From NCBI RefSeq assembly GCF_003054325.1, contig NZ_QBKU01000008.1, positions 1 to 64,000 of the forward strand: a stretch of DNA of 64,000 bases, in the 5' to 3' direction. Below the pieces are notes generated by a model, which saw nothing but the letters and a program-made list of their open reading frames with translations, had not been told where the DNA came from and did no database searches. Below are positions 16,892 through 26,986 of this stretch, in pieces. Both the position numbers and the translations under genes were made by a program. Position 1 is the stretch's first letter. The number at the start of each line of letters is the position of its first letter. Origin of the DNA: Sulfitobacter mediterraneus. Lineage in GTDB: Bacteria; Pseudomonadota; Alphaproteobacteria; Rhodobacterales; Rhodobacteraceae.

Positions 16892-19800
16892 TCACTCCGC
16901 CGCCGTGGCACGGGGCCAGTTGCTGTCTTCTGGATCGGGCTCAAGGGCGCCGCTGATCACTTCTCGCAGCTCTTGCGCCAACACGGTCACAAAGGGCGCA
17001 AGCACCATGGATTCGTGATCGCCGGGCACTTCGATCACCTCAAGGTTTGGCACATAGCCGCGCCAATCGTTGTCCTCGAACACATATTCGCGTTCCGCGC
17101 TGACGAACCGGCCCTTGGTCACCCGCCAATGCAAATCGAGCGGTGGCCGAAACAGGGTCATCGGGCCATCCCATTTGGGTGTGTCATAAGCCCCGACAGC
17201 GGTCAGGAAGGCCTGCTGTATCTTGAGGTTGTTGAACTCGGACCCGTTGCCATCGCCCGCATCTGCTTGCGCACCCGCGCGGCGGGTCTTTTCCCAGGCC
17301 AGACGGTTTTGCGCCCATTCTACAAGGTATTGCGGACCTTTGCGGCGCAGCTCTGCCAATTTGATCAGTGCCTTATCAGGACGCGACAGCGATGGCCGCA
17401 CCGGCAATGGCGTATCAAGCATCGCCAAAACAGCAACCTCCTCGCCCGCGCTGCGCAATTGTTGCGCCATTTCATAGGCGGTGATCCCGCCGCCGGAGTA
17501 CCCCGCCAGCAAGTACGGCCCATGCGGCTGCACGCGGCGCACCTCGGCCAGATAGTCTCGCGCCGCCTCGCCCACATCGGTGTGGGGCGGCGTGTCGCCA
17601 ATCAATCCACGTGCCTGAATGCCCATCACCCGGCGTTCCTTGCTGAATGGCAAGGCCAGATGGCGCAGGTTCAACACATTGCCAAACATCCCCGCCACCA
17701 CAAACAGAGGCGCGGCATCCTTTTGGTCGCATTGGTTCAGTGGCACGAGATAGTCAAAGGTGTCGACCACCGGTGCAGCGCCGATATCCGCAGCGCCCGA
17801 AACATCGCCCGCATCACAGGTTTGCACCGCAATCAGCGCCGCACATTTGGCGATGGTCGGGGCCTCAAACAGAACCGAAATCGGGAACTCGACCGCAAAC
17901 TCGCGTTTAACACTGGCAAACAGGCGCACAGCGATCAACGAATGCCCGCCCAGATCAAAGAAGCTGTCTTCGACCCCTACCGGGCTGACGCCCAGCAGAT
18001 TTTCCCAGATCGCAGCAAGCCGTTCTTCGATGCCATTGCGCGGCGCGACAAAAGAACCGTCCAGATCAGGGCGTTCAAAGCTTTGCCCGCTCGTGCTGGT
18101 CCCCTGTGGCGGCTGATCCACTTGCGCGATCAGACCATCCAGCGGCAGTGAGGATACAATCACCTGCGACCGGCCCAGCGCAATTGCTCGGCGCAATGCC
18201 TCTGGCCCCTCAGCGGCGCGAATGCCTTGGGAGACCATATAGGCCAGACGTTCTTCTGCCGGTGTCAGGCTGTCTTGATCCGCATCAGCATCATCAAAAC
18301 GCACCTCGCTCGGGTCCAGCGGCGCAGCGGCAAAGCCGCCCTCAAGCCGTTTCATCGCGAAATTCTCGACCCTGACCAAAACCCGGCCATCCGCATCACA
18401 GATCGTCACATCAAAGCTGGCAAAGCCATCACCCGCCGCCGTTTTCGACAGTGTAATATGGGAATAAATCTCTGCGGGCAGCGGCCCATGGACAGTGATC
18501 GCACCATAGGACACCGGCACCCAAAGGTGGCTGGCATCATAGCTTGGCACCAGATCAATCGCCCAGCCGGTGGCAAGGTCCAACAAACCGGCGTGCAACA
18601 GGTGGCCCTCAGCCAGATCATCACGGCAGGCATCTGGCAAGGCCAATTTGGCGATCCCTTCATCCGTGCCAACCGCGGTTTCGCGCAGCACATGCCAGCG
18701 CGGCCCAAAGTCAAGATGCCCCTCTTGCGGTGAAATCAAACGCCCGCCCTCTGGCGCAGCATTGATCTGGGCACAGCGGCCAATTGCCGCCTCAAGATCG
18801 AAGGCTTCTGGCTGTGGACCGCTGACCGCCGCAATTTGCGCCTGCGCATGAAGCTGCCAGCCGGATTTGTCGTTCAAGGTGCAATCGCTGCGCAGTTCGG
18901 CGGCAAAGCCTGCCCCATCTGCGCTTAGGTTGATCTGCAAGTCGCGCGGCGTTTCGTCCTCGACCGGCATCGCCCGCAGGAAATAGAGATCCCGAATTTC
19001 AAAGCCTTGGGTCAACCCCTTGGCTGTGGCAGCTTCGGCCAAAAGCTCAATATAGCCGGTGCCTGGCATGATCGCCTGACCATCCTTGGTGCGGTGTTGA
19101 TCCAGCAGCCAATGTGCGCTGCTGATCTGCGCGGACAAAACCGGATCACCCGCCACGTCGGACCCCATGGTCTGCAACAGCGCCGCATTGATCGGGCGGG
19201 CGGGCAGCACATCACTGGCGCCGCCGCTCAGGCTGTTGGTGGCCATGCCGACATCGGCCCAGATGCCCCAGTTGATCGCCATCACGCGGGTCGCGCCGCC
19301 ACTGCGGGCGGCGGCATAGGCGTTGAGCCAGGCATTCGCTGCGACATAATCCACCTGACCGGCAGACCGGGTCGCCGTGCTGGTGGAAGAAAACAGGATC
19401 AGGCAATCCAGATCGCCATCAGGCAACAGCTGATCAATAACCCGCAAGCCCTGCACCTTGGGCGACAGAACCGCATCCATCTGCGCGTCCGTTTTACCCA
19501 ACATCGGCCCATCGTCGAGCGCACCAGCCGCATGAACAACGCCGTTGATCCGGCCATGGCGGTTTTGCAAATCTTCAATCACCCGGCGCATCTGCGCCAG
19601 ATTGGCCACGTCGGCCCCGGCGACCTCGACCAGCCCGCCTTTGGCGGCGGCGAGTGTCTCAAGTTCAATCACACTGCGCATCCGCCGTGCGGTGCGGTCT
19701 GCCGTGCCGTGACGGGCAAGGTAGCCATTCCACGCCTGACGATCCGGCAAGGGGTCGCGGCCCAGCAGAACCACTGTCGCAGACTGCCGCGACAAGATAT

Positions 19801-22800
19801 CTGCGGCCAGCGTCTGGCCAATACCGCCAAACCCGCCTGTGATCAGATAGACACCGCCCTCCTCAAAGACGACATCATCGGTGGCGTTCAATGGCGCGGG
19901 TTTGAAGCCTTGTTCAAACCGTTTTGCACCGCGATAGGCAGCCACCACATTTGCAGGCACGGCCATCAAGTCTTCCAGCAGGCGATCCGTCAGATCATCC
20001 GCAATATCGGGTTCGGATGGCGCAGCTGGCGCAAACCAACCCCGCTTTGCCGGCGCAGGCGCCGCATGTTCTTCGATATCGATCTGGGCACAGGTCACAC
20101 CCGGCATTTCACGGGGGAACACACCGACAGGACCGGCAATCAGCGCCTTTTCAGGATGGGCCAATGCCTCATCCTTCAGCTGCGCCGCACCTGTGGTAAA
20201 GACACTCAGATGCAGCGGCGCATCGTGGCCCGCTTCGGTCAGAGATTGGGCAAGCCATGTCAGGCTCCAGAAGCCTTGTTCAAGATTGCGGTCAAAGGTG
20301 CTGCTGCCGGGGCGCGGCGCGACGTGATCATCGGTCAACCAGAAATGTGCGATCCGGTCCGGCATCAGCCCGCGCTCGGCAAGATCGGCAATCAACAGGT
20401 CATATTCCCGGCGTCCCTGCTCTGCCGCCAGCGTATAGGTGTTCTCATCCTGACGGGCGAAGGCATCCCCTGCCCGCACGGCGATCACCCTGTGACCTGC
20501 ATCGCGAAGGCGCGTCATCACCGGCGCGGCCAGCCCATCACCATCCGCAAAGATCAGCCAGGACAGCGGTGTCGCGGCCAGATCGGTGATCGCGTCAATG
20601 TCGGCATTGGCAAAACGCGGCCGCCATGTGGGCACAGCGCCCCAAGTGGCCATATCATCCTGCCGCACCAAGGCGCTGGCGGGCGCGGCAACGGCCGCAG
20701 TGCCCGGCTCGATAAAGTATCGGCTGCGCTGGAAAGCATAGGTCGGCAGCACCACACGGTTGCGCCGCGCCTCACCCCAGATTTGCGCCCAATCGGCCTC
20801 AACGCCGCAAGCCCAAAGCCGTCCGATAACGGACATGAAATACATATCATCCGCGATATCCTGATCGGGATGGCGCAGGGTTGAGAACGCCTGTGCGGGT
20901 TTGACCCCATCGCTCATCTGCGCCAGCGCGGACAAAGCCTTGCCCGGTCCGACCTCAAGGTACACACGATCGCGCGGGGCGCTCAGTGTGGCAATGCAGT
21001 CGGCAAAGTTCACCGTGTTGCGCAGCTGCCCAACCCAATAATCGGGGTTGGTCGCCTCATCCACCGTGATCTCTTGGCCCGTGCGGTTGGACATAAACGG
21101 CATCTGCGGCGCTTGCAGCTCAAGCCCGGCAAGGAATGCACGATAACGGTCCAGAATAGGTTCCAACATGCGGCTGTGCGCTGCGATGTCGATGGCGATC
21201 CGCTGGTATTCCAGCCCTGCGTCGGCCAGACGGACCTGCATCGCGTCCAGCGCGGATTGCGGGCCAGACACGGCAATCAGTTCAGGCGCATTGACCGAAG
21301 CGATATCCAGATCGCCCCCCAAAAGCGGTTCAATCGCGCTGAGCGGTGCGGAGATGCTGATCATGCCACCTGCGGGCACCTCATCAAACAACTGGCCCCG
21401 CAAAAGCACCAGATCAATCAGGTTTTCAAAGCTCATCACACCGGCAAGGCAGGCGGCGACGTTTTCACCCATCGAATGGCCCACCATCGCAGCGGGCGTC
21501 ACACCCCAGCTGATCCAAAGCTGTGCCAGCGCATATTCGGTGATCGCAATCAGCGGCAGTTGCACGGAGGGCTGCTTGAGCCGTTCTGCGGCTGCGTCCA
21601 TCTGATCAGCTTCGGGCAACCAAAGCGCCCGGATGTCATAGGCCAGCTGCGGCTGAAGATGGGCCAAGCCGCGATCCATCCAATCGGCAAAGACCGGCTC
21701 TGTTTCATAGAGATCGCGCGCCATGCCCGGATACTGCGCCCCGCCGCCGGGGAACATGAACACAACCTCGGGCGCATCGCCCAGCAGATCATGAGTGAAT
21801 ACACGGCGGGTATCGCCGCCCTCAAGCAAGGCCGCGGCCTCCTCATGGGTTTCGGCCACCACAACGCGCCGCTTTTCAAAGCCGCGCCGCCCGTTTTTGA
21901 GGGTAAAGGCCACATCGGCCAAAGGTTGTTCGGGATGCGCCCGCATATGTGCGGCCAGCGCGGCGGTGTTTGCATCCAGCGCGGATTTGCTGCGCCCGGA
22001 CACGCACAGCACGTGGAACGGCCAATCGCTTTCCTCAGACGGGGCGCGTGCGGGGGCTTCTTCGACGATCGCATGGGCATTGGTGCCGCCCACGCCCAGC
22101 GCATTGATCGCCGCACGGCGCGGCGCGATGCCTTGGGGCCAGTCGCGCAATGTGTCGTTCACCGAAAACGGACTGCCCTCAAACGGGATCGCCGGATTGG
22201 GCGCCTCATAGCCGAGCGATGGCGGCATCTGTTTGTGGTGCAAGGCAAGTGTAGATTTCACAAACCCCGCGACGCCCGCCGCTGTATCCAGATGGCCAAT
22301 GTTGGTTTTCACAGATCCGATCCGGCAGAAATCCGTATCGGTGGTCGTCTTGCGATAGGCTTCGGTCAGCGCAGCAACCTCAATCGGATCGCCCAAATAG
22401 GTGCCAGTGCCATGACATTCGACCATGCCAATGCTTTGCGCCGCAACGCCTGCATCATCCAAGGCCTTGACGATGGCGTCGGTTTGCCCGTCGACAGATG
22501 GGGCCAAGTAGCCCGCTTTGGCCGCGCCATCGTTGTTGACCGCAGATCCTTTGATCACACCCCAGATATGATCGCCATCGGCAATCGCGTCCGAGAGGCG
22601 CCGCAAGGCCACGGCCCCTGCACCAGAACCAAACACGGTGCCCTGCGCCCGGTGATCAAAAGCATGGCAATGCCCGTCCGGTGACAGGATTTCATTTTCC
22701 TTGAACTCATAGCCACGCCCCTGCGGCAGTTCGATGGTCACACCGCCCGCCAGCGCCATGTCAATTTCGCCCGCTCTGAGCGCCTGACAGGCATAGTGGA

Positions 22801-23374
22801 TCGCCACAAGGGAGGTCGAACAGGCCGTTTGCATGTTGATCGACGGCCCCTTCAGGTCAAACACATGGCTGACACGGGTCGACAGGAAATCTTTGTCATT
22901 GCCGGTATGGCGCAGCAGGAACATGCCCACGTCATCCACCAGATCCGGGTTGGAACAGATGTTGAAATAGAAATAGCTGCCCATCCCGCAGCCTGCATAA
23001 ACACCAATGGGGCCCGCCATGGTTTCGGGCGGATGACCGGCCTGTTCCATCGACTGCCAGGCCACTTCAAGGAATTTGCGATGTTGCGGATCAAGGATCG
23101 CGGCATCTTTGGGGGAAAAGCCAAAGAACTCCGCATCAAATGTATCAAACCCCTCCAGCACAGCGGCGGCGGGCACGTAATTCTTGCGGGCGATGTTTTC
23201 GGGGCTTTCGCCAGCGTCCAGCAGATCTTGCTCGCTCAACCGGCGAATGGATTCAACGCCATCGCGCAGATTTGCCCAATAGGCATCCACACCTTCTGCA
23301 CCCGGCACGTTCACAGCCATGCCAACAATTGCAATATCTTCGCCTGAAATCGAGCGGCCCTTGGTGGTATCCAT
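16892..23374 (-). CDS. Type I polyketide synthase, KS-AT-KR-DH-ACP-TE
   Basis: A 2160-residue single-module synthase. The ketosynthase has Cys185 (TACSTS), His near 319 (CHGTGT) and His near 360 (NIGHLD). The acyltransferase has Ser634 in GHSMGE. The ketoreductase has GGFGGIG near 1180 and the Tyr near 1342. A dehydratase-like domain follows, with His1427 (DQHRTKDGQAIMPG) and an Asp in the LLDLATG segment. The carrier serine is Ser1812 (DLGGHSL), and the thioesterase serine is Ser1960 (GYSGG). All listed catalytic residues are present. The dehydratase comes after the ketoreductase, unlike the usual DH-KR order. It should extend an acyl or aminoacyl starter, possibly from the NRPS, by one unit and release it. 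The extender unit is not predicted. Confidence 0.92.
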   Translation of the reverse strand: MDTTKGRSISGEDIAIVGMAVNVPGAEGVDAYWANLRDGVESIRRLSEQDLLDAGESPENIARKNYVPAAAVLEGFDTFDAEFFGFSPKDAAILDPQHRKFLEVAWQSMEQAGHPPETMAGPIGVYAGCGMGSYFYFNICSNPDLVDDVGMFLLRHTGNDKDFLSTRVSHVFDLKGPSINMQTACSTSLVAIHYACQALRAGEIDMALAGGVTIELPQGRGYEFKENEILSPDGHCHAFDHRAQGTVFGSGAGAVALRRLSDAIADGDHIWGVIKGSAVNNDGAAKAGYLAPSVDGQTDAIVKALDDAGVAAQSIGMVECHGTGTYLGDPIEVAALTEAYRKTTTDTDFCRIGSVKTNIGHLDTAAGVAGFVKSTLALHHKQMPPSLGYEAPNPAIPFEGSPFSVNDTLRDWPQGIAPRRAAINALGVGGTNAHAIVEEAPARAPSEESDWPFHVLCVSGRSKSALDANTAALAAHMRAHPEQPLADVAFTLKNGRRGFEKRRVVVAETHEEAAALLEGGDTRRVFTHDLLGDAPEVVFMFPGGGAQYPGMARDLYETEPVFADWMDRGLAHLQPQLAYDIRALWLPEADQMDAAAERLKQPSVQLPLIAITEYALAQLWISWGVTPAAMVGHSMGENVAACLAGVMSFENLIDLVLLRGQLFDEVPAGGMISISAPLSAIEPLLGGDLDIASVNAPELIAVSGPQSALDAMQVRLADAGLEYQRIAIDIAAHSRMLEPILDRYRAFLAGLELQAPQMPFMSNRTGQEITVDEATNPDYWVGQLRNTVNFADCIATLSAPRDRVYLEVGPGKALSALAQMSDGVKPAQAFSTLRHPDQDIADDMYFMSVIGRLWACGVEADWAQIWGEARRNRVVLPTYAFQRSRYFIEPGTAAVAAPASALVRQDDMATWGAVPTWRPRFANADIDAITDLAATPLSWLIFADGDGLAAPVMTRLRDAGHRVIAVRAGDAFARQDENTYTLAAEQGRREYDLLIADLAERGLMPDRIAHFWLTDDHVAPRPGSSTFDRNLEQGFWSLTWLAQSLTEAGHDAPLHLSVFTTGAAQLKDEALAHPEKALIAGPVGVFPREMPGVTCAQIDIEEHAAPAPAKRGWFAPAAPSEPDIADDLTDRLLEDLMAVPANVVAAYRGAKRFEQGFKPAPLNATDDVVFEEGGVYLITGGFGGIGQTLAADILSRQSATVVLLGRDPLPDRQAWNGYLARHGTADRTARRMRSVIELETLAAAKGGLVEVAGADVANLAQMRRVIEDLQNRHGRINGVVHAAGALDDGPMLGKTDAQMDAVLSPKVQGLRVIDQLLPDGDLDCLILFSSTSTATRSAGQVDYVAANAWLNAYAAARSGGATRVMAINWGIWADVGMATNSLSGGASDVLPARPINAALLQTMGSDVAGDPVLSAQISSAHWLLDQHRTKDGQAIMPGTGYIELLAEAATAKGLTQGFEIRDLYFLRAMPVEDETPRDLQINLSADGAGFAAELRSDCTLNDKSGWQLHAQAQIAAVSGPQPEAFDLEAAIGRCAQINAAPEGGRLISPQEGHLDFGPRWHVLRETAVGTDEGIAKLALPDACRDDLAEGHLLHAGLLDLATGWAIDLVPSYDASHLWVPVSYGAITVHGPLPAEIYSHITLSKTAAGDGFASFDVTICDADGRVLVRVENFAMKRLEGGFAAAPLDPSEVRFDDADADQDSLTPAEERLAYMVSQGIRAAEGPEALRRAIALGRSQVIVSSLPLDGLIAQVDQPPQGTSTSGQSFERPDLDGSFVAPRNGIEERLAAIWENLLGVSPVGVEDSFFDLGGHSLIAVRLFASVKREFAVEFPISVLFEAPTIAKCAALIAVQTCDAGDVSGAADIGAAPVVDTFDYLVPLNQCDQKDAAPLFVVAGMFGNVLNLRHLALPFSKERRVMGIQARGLIGDTPPHTDVGEAARDYLAEVRRVQPHGPYLLAGYSGGGITAYEMAQQLRSAGEEVAVLAMLDTPLPVRPSLSRPDKALIKLAELRRKGPQYLVEWAQNRLAWEKTRRAGAQADAGDGNGSEFNNLKIQQAFLTAVGAYDTPKWDGPMTLFRPPLDLHWRVTKGRFVSAEREYVFEDNDWRGYVPNLEVIEVPGDHESMVLAPFVTVLAQELREVISGALEPDPEDSNWPRATAAE

Positions 23375-23642
23375 TCGTTCAATATTCCCGTTGCCTGCCC
23401 CAGGACGGACTTCACCCGTCTGAGTAATTAAGGAATATATGCCTGTGGAACTTGGAGAAATTGGGAAGATTTCAGGGCTTTTCCCCGAATATCCGTGGTT
23501 TTCAACAGGTTTCCCTTAATAACAAGGCGTTGCCCACCTAAAGCTACCATAATAAAGGCAAAAAGGGGCGGTCATTATTGACGCAGGCGAAACAATTTTG
23601 GCCAAATGTGCCGGATCAAATCGCCAAATAAGGCCAATTTGC
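23375..23642. promoter_or_regulatory. Intergenic region between wzy-like and PKS genes
   Basis: This 268-base AT-richer stretch separates the polymerase gene from the PKS gene, both on the minus strand. It is the only gap of this size in the run and so the likely site of a promoter for the PKS-NRPS part. A small minus-strand frame crossing it has no family resemblance. I could not fix -35 and -10 elements. GGGAA about 12 bases upstream of the PKS ATG is a weak ribosome site. Confidence 0.4.
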
Positions 23643-25100
23643 TCATAAAACGGTGCGTTTGCCTTGATTTTGCCTTGTTTTGTCAAAGACCGTGTCGCGC
23701 ATCTGATAGCGCGGCGGATGTGAGACCCCGGCAAACAGCTTTTCGGCGTGTCCCATGATCGCGCCAGCGGTCAGCCAGGTGAGCGGTGTCAGGGTCGCGT
23801 TGAGCAGCATGTCCATCAACGTAACCCCCAAGATCAGGCAAAGCGGCGCCACAAATAGAGAGATCGTTTGCGGGCGCCGCCTTGAAACATAGAGCCCCAT
23901 CATCAACAACGGCAGCGCCAAAAGACCAAATTCACAGATGTATCCGACCCAGCCAAAAGTGCCGAAAACAATGATCCAGCGACCATCAGGAACGGTCAGA
24001 ATATCGCCTGTCTCGCTGTGGCGGACCAAGGAACGGCCCCAACCGCCCCAACCAAAAGCCGGTTTTTCCGCCGCCCGAACAAGCAGTTGGTCCTCGTTGT
24101 TAAACCTGTAAGCCAGAGATTGCGCGCGCTCATCACTGATCTCGGCAGCTTGGGCCAGAATGGCCTCTGTCGGAACAACATCCAGGTTGCGCAGCATCGG
24201 ATAGCCCACAGCCACAACAGCAAAAAACACCGCCAGCCGGATCTGCCAACGGCTTGGTATGAACAGCGCAACAGGGGTCAGCGCCACGCCATAGGCAAAG
24301 GACGCAAGGCTTTTGCACAGCACCAGCAGAACCGCCAGATAGCCAACAATCAGATAGCCCTTGAACCGCTTTTCTGCCGGGCCGTTGCGCACCAAAGCAG
24401 CAGCCGCAATCAGACTGGTCACCACAAATATCGCCAGCCACAGGCCATGGGGCAAAAATACGATCGGCCGATACCCCCCATCGCGGATCATCTGTTCAAA
24501 GGAATGCTGAAAAAACCCGTAAATCCAGATGTTTGTCACCGGGCTGAACTGAATTTCAAACAGTGACGGGATCGAATAAATCAGACCGCCCACCATAAAG
24601 GCCAGCAACACCTCATGCAGCCCCTTTTCATCCGCAAGATATTGCCGCGCCAGCAGGAACGGCACCAGCGTGAGTACCTGCGAGAGCACCACAGCCCCGA
24701 CGTCGCGCACCGACTGTCCGGGCAGTTGATCCACCAGGAAAATGATCGGATCGGCATCGCGCAGCACTTCGAACAAGATCGGATCACGGTTGGTCATCAC
24801 TGTCGGAATGGCCGACAGGACCAGCCCCGCCACCAACACCCGCCCGATCCAGCCCTGCGGCCAGATATGCAGCTTTTCCTTGAGGGAAAACATCAAGATC
24901 AAGACAACGCTGAGGTTCGGAATAGACACTTTGTCCATCGAGGGCACCAGCGGCAGGTTGAATTCCGCCAGCGGTGGCAAGAACAGATAGCCGCCCAGAA
25001 TGGACCAGATCAACGCCCGTTGCAGCGGCATCTTTCGGAACAGCCACAGACAGACCAGCGGCCAGATCAACAGCATCAGATATGCAAAACCGTTTGGCAT
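23643..25100 (-). CDS. O-antigen polymerase/ligase-like membrane protein (Wzy-like)
   Basis: A 485-residue inner-membrane protein with about 11-12 predicted helices and one larger periplasmic loop (about residues 295-365, ending PAFGWGGWGRSLVRH). This layout and the late FGWGGWGRS element are typical of Wzy polymerases and WaaL-type ligases, which cannot be told apart by sequence alone. It would join lipid-linked repeat units in the periplasm, which fits the flippase and Wzz genes of the same locus. AGGA lies just upstream of the ATG at 25100. Confidence 0.8.
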   Translation of the reverse strand: MPNGFAYLMLLIWPLVCLWLFRKMPLQRALIWSILGGYLFLPPLAEFNLPLVPSMDKVSIPNLSVVLILMFSLKEKLHIWPQGWIGRVLVAGLVLSAIPTVMTNRDPILFEVLRDADPIIFLVDQLPGQSVRDVGAVVLSQVLTLVPFLLARQYLADEKGLHEVLLAFMVGGLIYSIPSLFEIQFSPVTNIWIYGFFQHSFEQMIRDGGYRPIVFLPHGLWLAIFVVTSLIAAAALVRNGPAEKRFKGYLIVGYLAVLLVLCKSLASFAYGVALTPVALFIPSRWQIRLAVFFAVVAVGYPMLRNLDVVPTEAILAQAAEISDERAQSLAYRFNNEDQLLVRAAEKPAFGWGGWGRSLVRHSETGDILTVPDGRWIIVFGTFGWVGYICEFGLLALPLLMMGLYVSRRRPQTISLFVAPLCLILGVTLMDMLLNATLTPLTWLTAGAIMGHAEKLFAGVSHPPRYQMRDTVFDKTRQNQGKRTVL

Positions 25101-25178
25101 GTTGGTCCTATGGCGTGGTGGCTTTGGGGGAAATTATCATCTGGCCTGACGCCTGTCATCCCGATAGATTCTTTTCAC

Positions 25179-25197
25179 GGTGGCGCAATGCGTCACC
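25179..25197. promoter_or_regulatory. Imperfect palindrome in a divergent promoter region
   Basis: GGTGGCG and CGTCACC face each other across a 5-base centre in the 191-base gap between the divergent polymerase and WecG-type genes. The AT-rich run that follows at about 25217-25233 could supply a -10 for the plus-strand gene. A regulator binding site is possible, but only the symmetry supports it. Confidence 0.3.
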
Positions 25198-25291
25198 ACA
25201 ATACAGGTAACCGCATGATTAAATTATTTAAATTCACCACATCCGCGCCACATCACGTTTCGTTTGCAGACCGTCCCGAGGGCCGCGCCAC

Positions 25292-26038
25292 ATGAAATTT
25301 GGCAAAGATCCCCATCAGATTGAGGTCAATGTGCCGACGCGCCCCGCATTGTTTCAGACTGTGCGCAGTCACCTAAAAGAAAAAACCGGATTCGCGCTGG
25401 CCACGTTGAACCTCGATCACCTCACCAAACTGCCGGAGGAACCTGCGTTTCTCGCCGCCTACCGCGCACATGATCTGGTGGTCGCCGATGGCCGGCCCGT
25501 GGTCTGGATGTCCAAATTGGCGCAGCAACCGGTTGAGCTGATGCCGGGGTCCGACATGATCCTGCCGCTTTGTGCGCTTTGTGTAGAAACGGGCCGGTCC
25601 ATCGCCCTTGTCGGCAGCAGCGATGAAGCGCTGTCGGGCGCGGCGGAGGCGCTCAAGTCCCGTGTGCCGGGCCTTGAAGTGTCCTTCATCCATGCTCCGC
25701 CCTATGGGTTTGACCCCCAAGGCGCCGCTGCTGATGCAATTCTCCGGGATTTGGCTAGCAGTGGCGCAGGCTTATGTTTTATCGCCCTTGGCGCCCCCAA
25801 GCAGGAGATTTTTGCCGCACGGGGCCGCGAGATCGCGCCCGATGTCGGTTTTGCCTCTATCGGTGCGGGGCTGGATTTTTTCTCAGGCCATCAGGTGCGT
25901 GCGCCCAAGATTATGCGCATGGTTGCGATGGAATGGCTTTGGCGGGCATTGCAAAGCCCGCGACGGATGATCCCGCGCTATGCCAAGTGTTTTGCGATTC
26001 TGCCGGGGCTGATGATCGACGCGCTGCGCCAGCGCTAG
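25292..26038 (+). CDS. WecG/TagA/CpsF family glycosyltransferase
   Basis: A 248-residue enzyme of the family that adds N-acetylmannosaminuronate, N-acetylmannosamine or glucose to polyprenyl-linked acceptors. Family marks are TLNLDHL near residue 38, the VVADGRPVVW segment near 62-71, FIALGAPKQEIFAA near 166-180 and the GAGLDFFSGHQVRAP block near 197-211. The last of these matches the G-x-DFxAG-x-xxRAP signature closely. It is alone on the plus strand and converges with the next gene. The donor sugar is unknown. Confidence 0.92.
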   Translation: MKFGKDPHQIEVNVPTRPALFQTVRSHLKEKTGFALATLNLDHLTKLPEEPAFLAAYRAHDLVVADGRPVVWMSKLAQQPVELMPGSDMILPLCALCVETGRSIALVGSSDEALSGAAEALKSRVPGLEVSFIHAPPYGFDPQGAAADAILRDLASSGAGLCFIALGAPKQEIFAARGREIAPDVGFASIGAGLDFFSGHQVRAPKIMRMVAMEWLWRALQSPRRMIPRYAKCFAILPGLMIDALRQR

Positions 26039-26041
26039 TAG

Positions 26042-26986
26042 TTACTTGTATTCAATGATCTCAGACTTGCGCCCGGACATCCGGCGCAGGTGATATTGTA
26101 CCACGCCCAAACCTTCGGCAAATTTTGAGAAGGTCGTCAGAGCCGCCCATGCCAGCCCGCCGTGCCGGGACAGTCGCAGGATTTGCAAAGGGTAGATCCC
26201 CAGCAACAAAAGCGCCCAGGGGCTGATCAACAAAGCCAAAAGCAAGATCGACAGGGGCAACACGGCGCCCCAGATCAACGCGCGGCGGCTCTCAGCGACC
26301 CAATGCCGTTCCGGTGGCGCACCGTGCAATGCCGCCCCCTCGGCAAAGGCATGGCCCGCCCGCTGGCTGCGTTTCCACCATTGGCTGAGGCGTGTGATCT
26401 CGGCGTCATGCCATGTCATCTCTGCATCAAGCCGCCAGATCTGCCAGCCCGCTTGGCGCAGACGCACACAAAGCTCTGGCTCCTCCCCCGCGATCAGGCT
26501 GTCACGATAGCCGCCCAGATCCCGCAGCGGCGCAACCCGCATCAAGGCATCCCCGCCGCAGGCCAAGGCCTGCCCCACGGGCGTGTCCCATTCGCGGTCA
26601 ATCAACCGGTTGTAGACAGAAGCGTCCGGAAACCGTTCGCGCCGCCGCCCGCAGACAACGGCCACATCGGGATGGCCCTCCAAAAAGCTGCGGGCGGTGT
26701 CGATCCAACCTTTTCGCAGGGCGCAATCCCCGTCAAGGAACTGAACAAATTCAACGCCCTCCGCGACCTTTTCCAATCCGGCGTTTCGCGCACGGGCTGC
26801 GGTGAATGGCTGCGTCATATCCAATGCAACCACCAGCGCGCCCCGGCTTTGCGCCGCCTCAGCAGACCCATCGGTCGACCCGGAATCCACATAGATCACC
26901 TGATCCACCTGCCCCTCAAGCGCCGCAAGGCAGGCAATCAGCCGCGCCCCTTCATTGCGCCCGATGACAACCGCCGCGACCGTCAT
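26042..26986 (-). CDS. Glycosyltransferase family 2 with C-terminal membrane segments
   Basis: A 314-residue GT2 enzyme. VAAVVIGRNEGARLIACL opens the fold, QVIYVDSGSTDGS is the second conserved block and FLDGDCAL near residue 90 is the DxD donor site. Two hydrophobic helices near residues 240-275 suggest membrane association. It overlaps the upstream glycosyltransferase gene by 4 bases (26983-26986), so the two are co-expressed. Confidence 0.88.
   Translation of the reverse strand: MTVAAVVIGRNEGARLIACLAALEGQVDQVIYVDSGSTDGSAEAAQSRGALVVALDMTQPFTAARARNAGLEKVAEGVEFVQFLDGDCALRKGWIDTARSFLEGHPDVAVVCGRRRERFPDASVYNRLIDREWDTPVGQALACGGDALMRVAPLRDLGGYRDSLIAGEEPELCVRLRQAGWQIWRLDAEMTWHDAEITRLSQWWKRSQRAGHAFAEGAALHGAPPERHWVAESRRALIWGAVLPLSILLLALLISPWALLLLGIYPLQILRLSRHGGLAWAALTTFSKFAEGLGVVQYHLRRMSGRKSEIIEYK

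Noticed and set aside
23516..23734. Small minus-strand gene after the polymerase gene
   Set aside because: It overlaps the 3' part of the polymerase gene in another frame and has no recognisable features.
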